From the NCBI GenBank assembly GCA_905160935.1, contig CAJHZI010000264.1:310001-374000 (forward strand): a stretch of DNA of 64,000 bases, given 5' to 3'. Positions 1 to 12,715 of this stretch are shown here, one piece after another (within the stretch, counting starts at the first letter, position 1; each line of letters begins with the position of its first letter). The translations under genes were made by a program, and so were the position numbers. Below the pieces are notes generated by a model. It was not told the origin of the DNA. It worked only from the letters and a program-made list of their open reading frames with translations, and ran no database searches. This DNA is from Enchytraeus crypticus (taxonomy: Eukaryota; Annelida; Clitellata; Enchytraeida; Enchytraeidae).

Positions 1-360
1 CCACACTTATCCTTTTGGGGCGCATGGAATGTCCTCCTGGTATATCTGTGGGGCACCCAAGGTGCCGTCTGGCCGTGGGATTCTTACCCCCCCTCCCCAT
101 TTAAGGGGTGCACGGGACTGGGGGCGTTCATTTTTGTCGTGATATACCATTATTTTCTTGGGGGATATGCTTTTTGAAGAGATGGGCCCCTTATGCCTTC
201 CTCAGCGTTGACTGACATTTACCGGGCAGGGAGCGTTAATCCCTGAGAAAACTATCCTGTTTACCCGTAAAAGTACTGGTTTTATCAATTGGTGTTGTAT
301 TAAACAACAGTAATTGATAAAACCAGAAAACGTTACAAGTTAGTAAACGCTAATGCTGGG

Positions 361-660
361 TCTCGCTCTCTCTCTCTCTCTCTCTTTCTCTGTTTAGTGC
401 ACTGTCTACTGGCAGGTCTACTGCATATTATGCCTCTACTCTATATAACATAAACATAACGGCACACTGGGTCAGGAAGCACAGATGCTTGTTTAAGACC
501 CATTTCCTCCTTCCTCTCCATGGTTATTAGTTATCGTTGCCTTTTGATGGCGCATCAATTGCAGCCGGTGCGGATTGAAGAATAACCTTCCATCACCGTT
601 CTATTCCTTTTTCCTCTTCATGTTCACATAGGAGTGGATCTTTCAATCACCTAACATTCC
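361..660 (-). mobile_element. LINE 3' end (minus strand), interrupted by another repeat
   Basis: Read on the minus strand, 392-450 matches the end of the LINE at 48600-48685 (the segment around GGACCTGCCAGTAG and GTGCACTAA), and it runs into a (GA)n tail at 361-391. Sequence at about 607-640 matches the LINE segment just upstream. Between them, about 456-603 is unrelated to the LINE and resembles 38905-39010 (shared GATGGCGCAT core), so a second repeat seems to have landed inside the LINE end. No coding capacity remains. Confidence 0.6.
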
Positions 661-2785
661 TCATGTCTGTCTGCCGCTGCTTCTCTTTCTTTCCATTCTA
701 CCTTCTCTGACTAACTTTAGTAACTATCCCCCGTTAGAATGTGTCATATCCAGTTTTGACGATCTCGGTGATCTTTTAGATCTTTTTATTAGATCTTGTG
801 AACTACTATTTTAGCCATCAGGCAATTAAGTGTTGAACAGTCGGCCCTACTGGGTAAAATAGAAAAATAGGCAGTTCTACTAAATTCGGCCTTATTTTGA
901 AGTTGTTGACATTAAGTCATACCATCAAGTTACTACACATTTGCATACAAATACAGAATATAGATTCTGTGTAACGGTCGATATCACAATGACCAATGAA
1001 ATGGCGATGTTATCCTAAGGGCAGATGGCATAATGGACATTCAAGCAGCGGAAGACTATCCTTCTGCATAATGGAATCATTGTTATGCACTGGAGTAGCG
1101 CAGTGTAACGCTTTCCATAGGAAGCTTTTCTTTAGCTCCACGCTACCTGTGTAATGTATATACTAGTCGCTTAATTAATGCTAGTATAATGTATGCAGTA
1201 ACGTCTAGAGGCGATCCTAAAAGCGTTCGTTGTCTGTTTTTGCCTAGCGACTTGTGTAATTAACCGCTTTGACATTTGCTTGAGTATATTTCCTGAGTTA
1301 ATATTAACACGAGGCTCGTGTGTTCCTAGCAGCCACTGGCTCATCGTTAACGAATGAATGAGCTACGCACATACTCAACAGTCAACAGTAGAGAGATATA
1401 TACCAAATTTATTTAATTATATGCCGGGAATTTGCATCTATTTACCTGTATAAGGTGCATACTATTGTTAGTTGATAATATTTGAATATAGCCTAACTAG
1501 AGAATATATTAAACTAAATAAAGGAAATTCGTTAAAGATAAATCTTTAGTTATAATATATGACTTCATAATTACGTTCTGCATAGTCTGCTACTATACGC
1601 AATACAACAATAAGGCTGTGGTCTGAGGCAACACAGACATAATGCATCTAGTTATTCTAGGAAGATGACTAGTTTTGGTTATATGTTATTGGAGTGTGGC
1701 GTAATCTAATATAGGGCCATTAAGAAGAGGCGTTGAAATTAAAGGCAACATTAACACTAAGTAGATACAGGGCGATGTTTTAAGATCAACTTGTTTCTCG
1801 AGTGGGTGCTTTTTCTTTAAAAATTTAAATTTACAATATTGTTTTTATGTAATTATTTGGTCCCGAATGACATTATTTCGGTTAATTAAGAAACGATAGT
1901 ACAACAGTTGTAACTTCTCTATGTATGATGTATATTCGGGCAAAGTTAACAAAAACTATTAAACTGTACAGTACACTTGTACAGTATTCAAGTAAACTAG
2001 TTGGACAATAGGGTGATATAGTGAGAGCTTGAGTACGAATATGCGTCTTGATCCTATAATTGTAAAATACTAGAGAGAGACTACAATAGATCTGTCAATG
2101 ATAATTATGTCTATCTACCAAAATTTCAGATTATAATATCCTAAAATTAAAAAAATTAAAGCATTCTATTTAAATCGAAGTCCTTAGGGACTAGTAGGGC
2201 AAATTATTACTACTGCTATTGCTTAATTACAAGTTCATATAATCGCATCAATTTAGTAATCATGGTTACTTGCCAAAAGGCACAGAACATCTATATTCTT
2301 TAGTACGTCGCAAATTCATCGAAAAAATCACATATTTGGAGTACATTATTATATTGTCTATACGTTTAATTTATACATTGTAGCGACAAATTAAGCTATT
2401 GTGCTCTATTATGATATTGCCAGTGGGCTAATATAGGTCAGCAAAGGTCAGCATTGACGTTGATTACTGTGTGAGAACTATGATAAAATATTAGTGTGTG
2501 ACCAACTGCAAAGTCAGCAAATCATCTGACCACTCGACATGATGTACTTTTGTATGAAGTTACTTAATTAGAAAATAGGAATTTAGAACAACTGCCTGGT
2601 CAGTGGATACCTTTTGTAATTAGTCACTTTAGCTATATTCTTAGACCTTTGGAGTTTGGATATATTTCATATTCTATGAAAATCTGATTTACAGGTAAGA
2701 TACCAATTTTATGGAAGTAATTTTGCTAATTGTTTTAATATTTCAACATTTTTGTATGATAGCTTTCTGTGCATGGTGATGGTGG
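661..2785. other. Stretch with no recognised gene
   Basis: AT-rich sequence with no open frame longer than about 60 codons, no recognisable exon and no clear repeat. I see nothing I can support here. Confidence 0.5.
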
Positions 2786-3895
2786 TTCATCATCATCATC
2801 AGTTCCTTGCGTTCTGTACAGAACATAGGTCGGTAACATTCCTCCATTCGTTTCTATCATCAGCAATCTTCACATTTTATGACTCTTCCAAATATATTGG
2901 AGCTTTTGGAATACGTCATAAGCTTTACTGACTCTACATTCCACATCTCTTTTACTTATCCATTTTGCAATATTTTACTGCCTAGATACGTGAAATTTTT
3001 TACCCTTTCAACCTCGTTTCGATTAACTCTTACCGTAAATATATCTGTCTCTGCAGTTGTGAGGATTTTGTCATTTCAGAGCTAAGTATTAATCCAACTT
3101 TTGCAGGATTTTCTTCTAATGCTGATGTCATATCTTGCAGTTGACGAGTGTTGTTTGCTAGTAAAGCTATATCGTCTGAAAAGAACAAGATCAGTTAATT
3201 TTCTATGACCCAACTTTATTCCCCATTCTCTTTCTTCAAAAGCCTTTCTCATTACAAAATCAATCACTAGAAGAAAAAGAAATGGTGCTAAAATACATCC
3301 CTGTCTAACTCCTGTCACAATGTTGAAGGAGTCAAGGACCCCCGTTTGTGTTCTTATGTTGCACGACGAGTTTTCATATAATAATTTAAACAAATCTGTG
3401 AATTTCCCAGGAATTTCATAGCTTTTTATTATTTTCCATAAAGTATCTCTAAGGATGCTGTCAAACGCCTTCTGAAAATCAATGAAATTTATGCAGACAT
3501 CTTGCTGAAATTCAATACTATGCTGTATAATGTGCCGTAACTACAAAATTGTTCATTACATGATCTGCTACTCCTGAAGCCTGCTTGATGTTCCCTTAAT
3601 TTTTTATCTATTTTTATTCTCTCAAGAATTACAGAAAAGAAGACTTTTGCCAGGTATTGATAACAATGTTATACCTCTCCAATTATTGCAGTTACTCAAA
3701 TCTCCTTTTTGGGCAGCCTAACAATAGTGCCCCTCGTCCAACTCTTAGGTATGTTCATTGTTTTCCAATTGGTGTTAAACAAAGTAGTCAATTCTTTTAT
3801 TAGGGCAGTTGATCCATATTGTAATAATTCTCCGGTTTTGTATAATTTCGGTTTTCGAATTTTAAACTGTATACTGCATTTGTGCATCAATTACT
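2786..3895 (-). mobile_element. LINE reverse transcriptase fragment, frameshifted (minus strand)
   Basis: Reading the minus strand from 3893 down, the pieces are a pre-catalytic block (PKSWTRGTIVRLPKK, near 3700-3760), a FQKAFDS block near 3470-3500, TGVRQGCILAPFLF near 3290-3340 and a DDIALL block near 3160-3180 in another frame. The end, near 2810-2870, has a typical DRNEWRNV motif, followed by a (GAT)n tail at 2787-2800. These are reverse transcriptase core motifs in the expected order, so this is the 3' part of a non-LTR retrotransposon of RTE-like type. Several frameshifts and stops make it inactive. The endonuclease part is missing. A second copy of the same family lies at 46465-47220. 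Confidence 0.75.
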
Positions 3896-5844
3896 AGTTG
3901 ACATTTGATGTGATTTCTAAAATCCGTATTAATTCATCTTGTATTTCCTAACATTATATTTCAAATTCTTGAGAAACATGTTGATTATATTTGTTTAAAA
4001 TATTACACACAATCATATAGCTTTAAAGTTTCAAATGCGGTAAATGCTACTCGCTTTATGGTGTTTATAAAGCTCTTATCTCTCCTCCATCAATTTTAAT
4101 TATCGCCATTTAGGTACAAAAAGAATATTGACTCTTGGCGGGTATCAGATATCAAGTATTGATTTATCTTCAAACAAACAACATTCTACTATCAGATGTT
4201 GTAGCGAGCCGATATCGTTTAGTATCGATCACAGAGCTGCGATGTTTCGAGATGGGCACTTAATAAGAACAGAGATTCACCAGACACTGAGCCCATAAAC
4301 ACTTATCAGCTCAAGTTTGTCATAAAGATTTGAATCTAGACGACGAGCTGTGTTTAAATGCGGTGTGTTACTAATAATGAGTGAGTCTTTTGAATTGGAA
4401 ATGCCTTAATGACTATGAGAAACGATACAGCTATAAAAATTTATTTATTTGTACTTTTTTAAATTTTCTATACCACTTATATGACACCTTTTGAATTTCT
4501 AAGTGCAGCCATTGACAATGTAAAGTAGAGATTTAAGGCATTAGTGTAAGCTTACATTTTTGATGAAATTGACTTGATATTTAATAGAGTGATACTTAAT
4601 GAACCTAATAGCACCTTATATGAGCAAAAGTTTATTTTTTTAATTGTACGGAATTGGAATTCTATATACAAAATAAGAAACGAGCTATGGGATATCTATG
4701 TTCTTTAGCCCTTTGAATATATTTGCATTACTCTTTAGCCACTGAACACGTTTGCCGCCAAGGAAATTAAGTTATGAAACTAATTTTAATTTATTCATTA
4801 CTTTTATTAAGTAAAAGTTGAGATGATAAACAAACCATCTCAGCTGTATATTCATGTGTAGGTACAGCATAGTGTATGTTATAAGTAGGCCTATGTTATG
4901 AGTTAGTACATTAAACATTATCCCGACCCTAGTTAAACTAGGATTAAAGGGAAGATAACGATGAATATCTTAAATTTAATCTATGCAGGTGTTAAAACTT
5001 ATGGAAGCTGAATATTTAGGGGCTGATCCAGTAGTATATCGATAAATTGACTGACTGCTGTCATTAGGTGCAGACTTCAAATTCAGTGCTCATTTGGTCA
5101 TCGACATGATTTAGAAAATGGAAACTGACGCACCAGATGAAACTTTAGCAATAATATTATAGTATAACTATTAAGGGCTAAAATATAAACTTGTGACATA
5201 AAGATGCAAACTACAAGGATTCTGAAAAATAGGAGTGTTTCAAAAATAAGAACGCTGAAGTATAAGGCTCGGCTTTCTCTTTGAGAGTACTCGCTTGCTT
5301 AACCTCTAAGAATTAATGCTAACCATGATAATTGCTGCAGCAAATGATGTAGAGGCTACCTGTGAAAACTTAGCACTACAGTCATTTCTACTTCATACAA
5401 CAGCAGGTGCTCTGCCTCATAATTTCCATTCTGTCTTAGAATCTGTAGCCGACATCCCTAACGATCAGTTACAGATGCTATAAATTATCATCACGATGAA
5501 ATGATATTTTCCCGCCACGCTGTCCAAACATTGTCCTCGCACTTGTATTCGACAATTCTCGATCATCGGTTCGTTGGACAGGGATACGCCATGGACTCTA
5601 AGCGAGGCATTACATCATTCCTCATCCCTTCAGCTGGGAGATCTGTTTGCTCTTCTCTCTTCAACCAACCCTCAACCCTTGTCGACCTGCTCGCACGGGA
5701 CTCATAATTCTACGCTTATCGTAAATTAGCGGAAAAATTATGTTTGCCTTATTCCAGCAGTGCGATGACAGCGAAATTTACTGCAATGTGCCCAATGTGT
5801 CCGAATGATAACTTTGCGGGCACTCTGAATGCATGCCTAGGGCT

Positions 5845-5847
<3 letters not shown>
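3896..5847. other. Stretch with no recognised gene
   Basis: No host exon recognised. Positions 4919-4968 hold one copy of a dispersed repeat end (CCCGACCCTAGTTAAACTAG followed by a GAAGATAACGATG tail), also seen near 18082, 22836, 41150 and 52250. The 60-70 codon frames near 5500-5970 show no domain and look accidental. Confidence 0.4.

Positions 5848-5892
<45 letters not shown>
5848..5892. repeat. (TA)n microsatellite
   Basis: An almost pure alternating TA tract directly upstream of the tRNA-derived SINE at 5901. Confidence 0.9.
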
Positions 5893-5896
<4 letters not shown>

Positions 5897-5900
5897 TACC

Positions 5901-6040
5901 ACTGGCTGGAGCCAGGGGCGATGTCGGTAAGATATTCGACCGCGGATCAGTGCGGGTTCAAATCCTAGACTCGCCCGTCACTGACATCGCTTTCGAGTGA
6001 GGAAACTGACGTTACCATTAGGCTTTAGCTTTACGAACTT
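5901..6040 (+). mobile_element. tRNA-derived SINE, family 1
   Basis: The head is tRNA-like, with an A-box-like region (AGCCAGGGGCGATGTCGGT) and a B box (GCGGGTTCAAATCC). The body contains CATCGCTTTCGAGTGAGG followed by AACTGACGTT. Near-identical copies lie at 17259-17392 and 31335-31462, and body-only fragments at 20790-20870 and 37866-37920. The internal pol III boxes plus a shared non-tRNA body mark it as a SINE rather than a tRNA gene. The acceptor stem does not pair. Confidence 0.8.
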
Positions 6041-6952
6041 TATGTGTATGTGTGTGTGTTCATATGTGTGCATTGGACTTATACTTTAAAGACCAAGGAA
6101 GAAAGGGTAGATCGAAAATTCAGATTGGATTAGAATACGGCTTCAACTTAGTAGAAGCGAGAAGGTTTGACGGTTGTACAAAACTAAAGCAACTATAAAT
6201 CCAAGCAATACAACCAGAAAGTTTATTTGCTTCCGATCAGAGGTCGCTTTTACTGGTCCAGGTTACAGTGGCCACTTATGACATTCTCAGTTGACATTAG
6301 TTGACCTTACATATAAATTTCTTAGCTGATGTTTTGTTTTGATACATAGAGAAATTAACCAATTCTCAAGAGTCACACAATTCACTTTGACATTTGCAAC
6401 TAATCCTTTAGTTTTAACGTATTGTTCCAGTAGTAGAGGCCTATCAAAACAAGTTATTTGACCTCCATTTGATCAGCTAGAAAATCCTCCTATTGGTAAT
6501 TAAATTAATTTTAAACGTTGACGAAAATATTTGATAAAATTTGACATAATATGTGAAAGACAATGTCTGTAGTTGAGAGCAACGGAACATATTAGTAAAA
6601 TGATGAGAACTATTTGATTGATTTCAAGACAATATTGATTGATTTATTGTTTGATTGATCCAAGTTATTCAGGAGAAAGTTAATTTTTCTTATTGCGTTA
6701 GTTACTAACTCATGCAAATATAACGAATTAATAATAATAGCTAATCACTAAAGATTAATAACAGTAAAAGTACAAGGCCTGAAAGCACCTTGTATATCTA
6801 CTTGTTTGGGACCCTTTTTGTCTGCTTAACATATTCCGGCAAGCAAAGACCAATTTTTTCATGGTTAATCATATCTTTGCTATTGATAACGCCAACTGCC
6901 AGCAAGCATGATTAACCTTCAATGGGCCTTTACCGGATATCCATGATATGCT
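6041..6952. other. Stretch with no recognised gene
   Basis: No exon, repeat family or RNA gene recognised. Confidence 0.4.
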
Positions 6953-7030
6953 GATTGACCAGGGATTTGAACCCAGACCATTTGCATCCGAGGCGACCAC
7001 TTAATTACTAGAACATTACTATTAAATTAT
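6953..7030 (-). mobile_element. tRNA-like SINE head (minus strand)
   Basis: The minus strand contains a good B box (GGGTTCAAATCCCTGG) preceded by a tRNA-like anticodon arm region. No full cloverleaf forms. It is probably the head of another tRNA-derived SINE; I see no body shared with the other families. Confidence 0.4.
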
Positions 7031-7555
7031 TGTTATTTATTGCTAAGAGAAATGAATACTTTTAAACAAACAAATGACACTGAGCGCGCTGTATCGCATT
7101 AAAATAAAGAAAATTCGTTTAACCTATTTACCTGAACCTAATTCTGTCTGCCTGTTACTTGCTTGAAATAGTTTAGATTCAAATCGGTTCGCACTTTATT
7201 TGTTTCAAAAACTTTCAAAGTTTGAAGATACAACTTGGAGAGCATTACCTCGCCACTCGACCTCGTGGTCCTCAAGTGCAAAGAATCTCAACATGTTTTA
7301 GTCCTAGATTGTGAACCTCTCTGTCTTGAGAGGAGTCCTTAAATGATGAAAATATGTCAGCTGATGCATGCATATTTCCTAATTGATCTAGATTATGGTC
7401 CTGGTGATCATGCACCGCATCTGTGGAGATGTCTCAAAAAGAACTGGTTTACATTTGCTGCTTATCGAACAAAACTGAGTAAAATAAATTTACTACAAAA
7501 TATTACTGAATGGCTCTATTAGTTCGTCGGATATCCTCTCCTGAAACCTTAAATC

Positions 7556-7557
7556 TT

Positions 7558-7588
<31 letters not shown>

Positions 7589-7770
7589 CATTCAAGTATT
7601 CTTCAAAGTGGCAGGTCCTAGGTACAACAACTAGGTACTCTTACTCACAGTCTGCTCTCACGCTCCGTAAAGAGAACTCCAAAGATTGTCAATTAATCAA
7701 TTTACAAAAGTCTCTGCTTTATGCAAACCTTTTTCAGTCTACAACTTGTGGAAAAAGGCACGTTTTTAAT
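7556..7770 (-). mobile_element. SINE-like family X copy with (GA)n tail (minus strand)
   Basis: On the minus strand this shares a block (CTTTAYGGAGCGTGA, then GGACCTGCCACT) with copies at 8205-8345, 27690-27830, 56585-56670 and 62080-62190. The copy ends in a (GA)n tract, seen as (CT)n at 7556-7590. The GGACCTGCCA terminus is the same as the 3' end of the LINE at 47600-48685. Short, non-coding and dispersed, so probably a SINE mobilised by that LINE. Confidence 0.55.
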
Positions 7771-7834
7771 CGTTAGCACTTCAGTTTTGCAATACTTAAG
7801 TGTCCCGTACACAACACGGGAATATATAGTATAA

Positions 7835-8028
7835 TATGTATATATATATGTATATATGTACATGTATATATATAGTATATACTGTATATATATACTATAT
7901 ATATAGTATATATATAGTATATATTTATACTATATATATAGTATATATATATAGTATATATATATATATATATATATAGTATATATATATATACTATACA
8001 GTATATATACTATTTATATACATATATA

Positions 8029-8071
<43 letters not shown>

Positions 8072-8078
8072 TATTATA
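7835..8078. repeat. Compound TA-rich microsatellite
   Basis: Alternating TA tracts broken by repeated GTATAT/ATATAC interruptions in both orientations, so the region is strongly self-complementary and could form cruciforms. Confidence 0.85.
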
Positions 8079-8204
8079 GAATATAATAGATATCTATATA
8101 TAATACGTATATTTAATGTATACACATGTATATGCATCTCTCTTTCACATAACTTATCTCTCAATCTCTCATAATATAATAGGCCTACTTATATACCGCT
8201 ATCT

Positions 8205-8345
8205 TTTCTTTGTTGTACCAAGTGGCAGGTCCATGCCACTTGGCACAGCACAGTGTTTCTACTGTGTTGTTTCAGTATACATGTATGAAATTTCTACTCA
8301 CATGCTACTTTTCACGCTCCATAAAGAACACCCATTGATCAACGC
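8205..8345 (-). mobile_element. SINE-like family X copy (minus strand)
   Basis: Contains the family block TTTCACGCTCCATAAAGAACA and the shared terminus AAGTGGCAGGTCC on the plus strand. The flank at 8140-8170 is CT-rich, matching the GA-rich tail of other copies. No coding capacity. Confidence 0.5.
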
Positions 8346-8629
8346 GTTATGCCATATCAAAACCTTAATGTAGCCTATCTTAATGTGGCCTACAGCTTGT
8401 GAATAATGTGGGTTTTGAGGTCGTTGCCCGTTGTCTTTCACAATCTTGCTTAGTCGCCTCATATGACATGTGCAGTATATGGTTTGACTATTCTTCAGTG
8501 TCCAGGACACAGCACGGAAACAATACATACCCGAACACTATGTGCTATGTTTTGTACATGAATATGTACATATACAGCATGATACAATATGCACGTATAT
8601 ATAAATGTATATATATAAATAAGACAAAT

Positions 8630-9284
8630 AAATAACAGAGATTTAAAACTAAACACCGATGAAACAGAAAAATATACCATTGAATGGAAGAAATGCAAAT
8701 ATTTAGGTTCTTACTTGGATACTGAAAGAGACATGATCCATAGAAAGCAATTGTGTATGGCTATTTTTAATAAATATAAGATGAAACTAACAAATAGCAA
8801 AATAACAATGAAAACAAGAATAAATATATTCAATGCTTATATTACGCCAGTTTACTTATATAATAGTGAGCTATGGACATTACCTTCAAAACAGGAACAT
8901 GAAATTGACATATTTCATAGAAGTCTATTAAGAAAAATACTTAAAATATATTACCCTCACATTGTAAGCAACGATAACTTATACATCAGAACAAATGAGA
9001 AAAAATGGAGTCTCGCAATTAAAACGCGAAGACTAAAGTGGATAGGTCATTTACTTAGGTTACCGAACAATGCACCTGTAAAACTTGCTTTAAATGAGAA
9101 TAAAAAATCTCAGACAAAACAAAGAGGTTGTCAAAATAAACAAACATGGATTGAATTAGTAAATAAAGATCTCAAAGATATAAATCAGAAATTGAACATA
9201 TTAGATGAGAGCATCTGTGATCTGGCTGAGGATAGAGAGAGGTGGAATCAATTAACCTTGAAACCTACTGCAGGGTCCAAATAG
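8630..9284 (+). mobile_element. LINE reverse transcriptase C-terminal fragment
   Basis: An open frame of over 200 codons covers the C-terminal part of a non-LTR retrotransposon polyprotein. It contains CKYLGSYL, a block around YNSELWTL (the usual YGSEtWtl motif), LKWIGHLLRLP and a terminal AEDRERWNQL. These motifs follow the reverse transcriptase domain in RTE-like LINEs. The catalytic RT half is absent (5' truncation). The frame is intact from about 8640 to the stop, so this copy may be fairly young. A (TAG)n tract follows at 9297-9332, as expected for a LINE with a microsatellite tail. Confidence 0.8.
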
Positions 9285-9296
9285 GACGTAGCGCAG

Positions 9297-9299
9297 TCT

Positions 9300-9332
<33 letters not shown>
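9297..9332. repeat. (TAG)n microsatellite at LINE tail
   Basis: About twelve TAG units directly downstream of the LINE stop codon, most simply the element's 3' tail or an expansion of it. Confidence 0.85.
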
Positions 9333-9382
<50 letters not shown>

Positions 9383-9419
9383 TTATACATATTACATATT
9401 GTTCTGTCACTGTCTATAT

Positions 9420-9481
<62 letters not shown>

Positions 9482-9516
9482 TTATACATATTACATATTG
9501 TTCTGTCACTGTCAAA
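9333..9516. repeat. Tandem duplication of a (TA)n tract plus a unique 36-bp segment
   Basis: The segment running from CAATTTATACATATTACATA to CTGTCACTGTC occurs at about 9379-9414 and again at 9478-9513, each preceded by a long (TA)n tract. The two are essentially identical, so the duplication is recent. Confidence 0.85.
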
Positions 9517-9619
9517 TGGCAGAGCCAAGCATGGCCCTCTTGAAACTTCTTGCTACAACTCATTTATATTCATGGCAGGATTACTGCTTGGTTGCGTGTT
9601 GTTGTTATCTAGATTCTCG

Positions 9620-10660
9620 TGAAATGAACTAGTCAATATCAGTAACGTTTCTGGTTAGATCACACACGTTGTGTGTTCCGGGCTTTAGACGACGGAAGCG
9701 ACTCCGGACATTGCTATTAGAAGTCCGTACGAATCCATCCAATAAATCTCCGCTCAGATTTCTCGTTTCTATGAGAAACTGAGCTCATAATGCTTTCATG
9801 CTCTTACGCTACATTGTGTACAGTTTTAGTGTTACATATTCCACTGTACGCCAACATTACGGATATATTTGATATACGCAATATAATTGAAATGATAAAC
9901 ATTCAATAGTTTATGCATGTACTTCATAAAGAATTGGTTTTCTATATTCCAGTGGCTTCACTGAGCAGCAGCCGTTGAGAAATAAAGAAAATAAACGAAT
10001 GTTCTAACATTAACAAAAGAGTGACATAGAGTCATCGCATTGCTCTTGCAATTCTGTCAAACTTCAACATCAACCTGCAGAGTGCCAAAGCCCGCCTGAT
10101 TCCATACTAGTTCTTAGTCCCCAAATATTCCTTGAACTAATAGTTGTATTCCACTACAAAGACTATACTTTTCCAGAATCTTCATAAATCCTTTAACAAG
10201 AAAATGTAGAACCAACATAACTTCAGATTTATTTCCCGTTGTCTGATGATCTTCAGCTTGATCATCCTCACGACAAGTGCAGTTAACGTTTGTTTTATTC
10301 TTATCCTCGAAGCCTGAAAGTTATTCCTTATGTAAAAGTTTTCATTCTGTGATATATTGAATGCGATTCTCTAGTGAATATTAACTGTTGTTAGGTATGT
10401 AACCGAAGAAACCACTATAGTAGAATTCAATTCTTAGCAAAAACAACATAAACTAAATATTTAAAAGCTTAGCTTAGTGTCATAAGTGTACTATCAGAGA
10501 TGGTCCGGTGGAGATTTGAGTTCGTGGCCCCTTTCTTATCAAACAAGAGTGCTATCTACTAGGCTACTAGCCAAATCAGTAGCATCTTTGCAACACATCC
10601 CCCATCACATCCTACTAATACATACTCTGAACGAATTGAACGTCTCAAGAGCTCAGTGTG
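9620..10660. other. Stretch with no recognised gene
   Basis: No exon or clear repeat seen. The 68-codon frame at 10486 has no domain and overlaps the edge of a diverged SINE. Confidence 0.4.
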
Positions 10661-10663
10661 TAA

Positions 10664-10850
10664 ACGCGCCAAGTAACTTCATGAAATTTTAAGTGACTCT
10701 TTCTGAGGTACTGAGATCAATTCCAGGTAGGACATCTAGAACATTCATAGGACTGGTAAAAGTGATAATTAATTAAACTGCCAAACGGTAAAACATGTGG
10801 TATTAGAAGTGATAGACGTCATCAAGGATGATCATTGGTTATAAAATGTG
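10664..10850 (+). mobile_element. Diverged SINE family 2 copy
   Basis: Follows the family 2 order seen at 13200 and 34306: CATGAAATTTTAAGTGAC, then CTGAGGTACTGAGAT, then CATAGGACTGGT, then AAACATGTGGTATTAGAAG, then a block around TGATCATT. Substitutions are spread along its length, so it is an old copy. Confidence 0.6.
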
Positions 10851-10869
10851 TTTTTAAATCTATCGCATC

Positions 10870-12384
10870 TTCCCAACACGACACGTTTCGTCTTAGAGCG
10901 TTTAAAATACCCTCTAATTGTTAGGTCTAAGCTAACAACTCTATATTTGCTAGAGTCTCTAAAAGCAATTAGTCTGAGTTTGAGCCATTAGATTCTGGGT
11001 AAACCAATGAAATGTCCATAACATTTGAAACTGTGTAAACCATTAGAGTCTGTATAAACCACTTAAGAGTCTGTGTGAATCTTTGAAGTATGTAAAAATC
11101 AGCTGAAAGGGACGATTGCGACAGATCTAGCAATTAATGGGGGCAGTGGTATTGTGAATCGATAGCAGAAGTCGAACATTTATGACCTCAGTAGCGAACC
11201 TCTAAACTTCTAATATCTAGGAGGTTGGATAGGAACAGCTTTCCTCCACAGAGTCGAGATCATCCCATGACCCCGAGCAGCGATGCGGTCCGCTGACTGT
11301 GCGGCTGATTGTATCTCTTCTCTTCCTTCTCCGTCTCATTAAATCTCTTCTCCTATTCCTCTGACAGTCATACTCTCAGTTTGGTGCTCCGGTTGCTCTT
11401 GTTGCTCTTCTCTAGTAATGATTCTCCGTAGAATAAAAGTAGAAAATTGTACTGTAGTGTTTTAATCCTGATGAATGAAGGCCAACTTCGAAATGATCAA
11501 ATTTTTACTGGATCAAGATCATTCTAGTGTTTAAACATTAGCTGCCGAATGCAATAGAGGATGGCCTGATTTTCATATTTTCTCACTATAAATATAGAAT
11601 TAGAATTTGCAAAAACGCACATCGTTTGTGATGTAATAATTAGCTTAAAGTAGATTTTTAGTAAGAATGTTTATCTTGGATCTACCGTTTGGCTGTACGA
11701 AACATCAACGAAAAGTGAGAGATAGAAAGAGAAGGGGATGTAGCTAAGAATAAAATACGTATATATCAAATGTCGCAAATCTTGTTGCTCGAATCTACTT
11801 TTTAAAGGCACATCTCCCTGTTGTTCCAGTGATTCCTGTTATTCAAATGATTCTTGTTATTCAAGTCATTTCTATAATAATTGCTCCCTGTAGTTTCCAG
11901 TCGCTATAGAAAATATTGTTGCTACGAGTTGTTTACATTGCACTATTATTGTATTTGCTGTTGATGTACATACATGTAGATATTAAATTATGTTTGGATG
12001 TAAAATTCTCTGTCTTATTTTATTTTTTTAATTTAAATAACATGTGCATAATGGACTGTTTTAATGTCTGAAATAAATGATGATGATGATGATTAATACA
12101 AATGATTATTATTTTAAAAATAATACTAGTAATTTTTTCTCGAAAATGCTTTTCGCGATTAAAAACGTAAAATAAGTTATATTTCTGTTAATGCGATAAT
12201 GATTCTATTTTTAGTTCAGGCGACAGCAAAATAGATTCCTTACTCCACAGCAATTGTTCTTTCTGCAAACATCATCATATAGCAGAGTGTAATGCCACAT
12301 GTAATATTCCACGTGTAATATACAGCAATGTCATGTAACATACAGCAAATTACCTCAAATTACACTATCCTCACTTCAGAGCAT
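10870..12384. other. Stretch with no recognised gene; LINE-like tail near 12000-12095
   Basis: No exon recognised. At about 12060-12095 a short segment ends in AATAAATGATGATGATGATG, which resembles the (GAT)n-tailed end of a LINE, but no coding part is left to classify it. Confidence 0.35.
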
Positions 12385-12715
12385 TAGATGCTTGTGATGC
12401 TGCTATTTCTGCTCTTGCTGATACAGCTGTTTCAAACATTACTTTACCCCTATTGCTGTTTCTACTAAAGAATTTAATGTTGTTATTGCTATTTCTGATA
12501 TTCCCACTGCTGTCATCACTACTTCGGCAGCCACTGTTACTGGTACTGCTATTTCTGTACTGCTGTTGCTGATGTTGCTGCTGCTTATACAGTTTACAGT
12601 GTGTTGTTGCTGATGTTGATGTACTGATACTACTACTAATACTATTGCTGCTGCTTCTGCTTCTGCTGCTGCTGCTGCCGCTGGTAATGCTGTTGCTGAT
12701 GCGGTCACTGAATTT
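12385..12715. repeat. Degenerate CTG/GTT trinucleotide-rich tract
   Basis: A long run of imperfect TGCTGCT and TGTTGCT units gives open frames on both strands that read as Ala/Val-rich or Leu-rich. The periodicity is three, but no flanking domain or splice context supports a real protein. Confidence 0.7.

Noticed and set aside
9242-9632. Tyr/Ile-rich frames of 77-126 codons on both strands
   Set aside because: They are translations of (TA)n and (TAG)n tracts and contain a recent tandem duplication.
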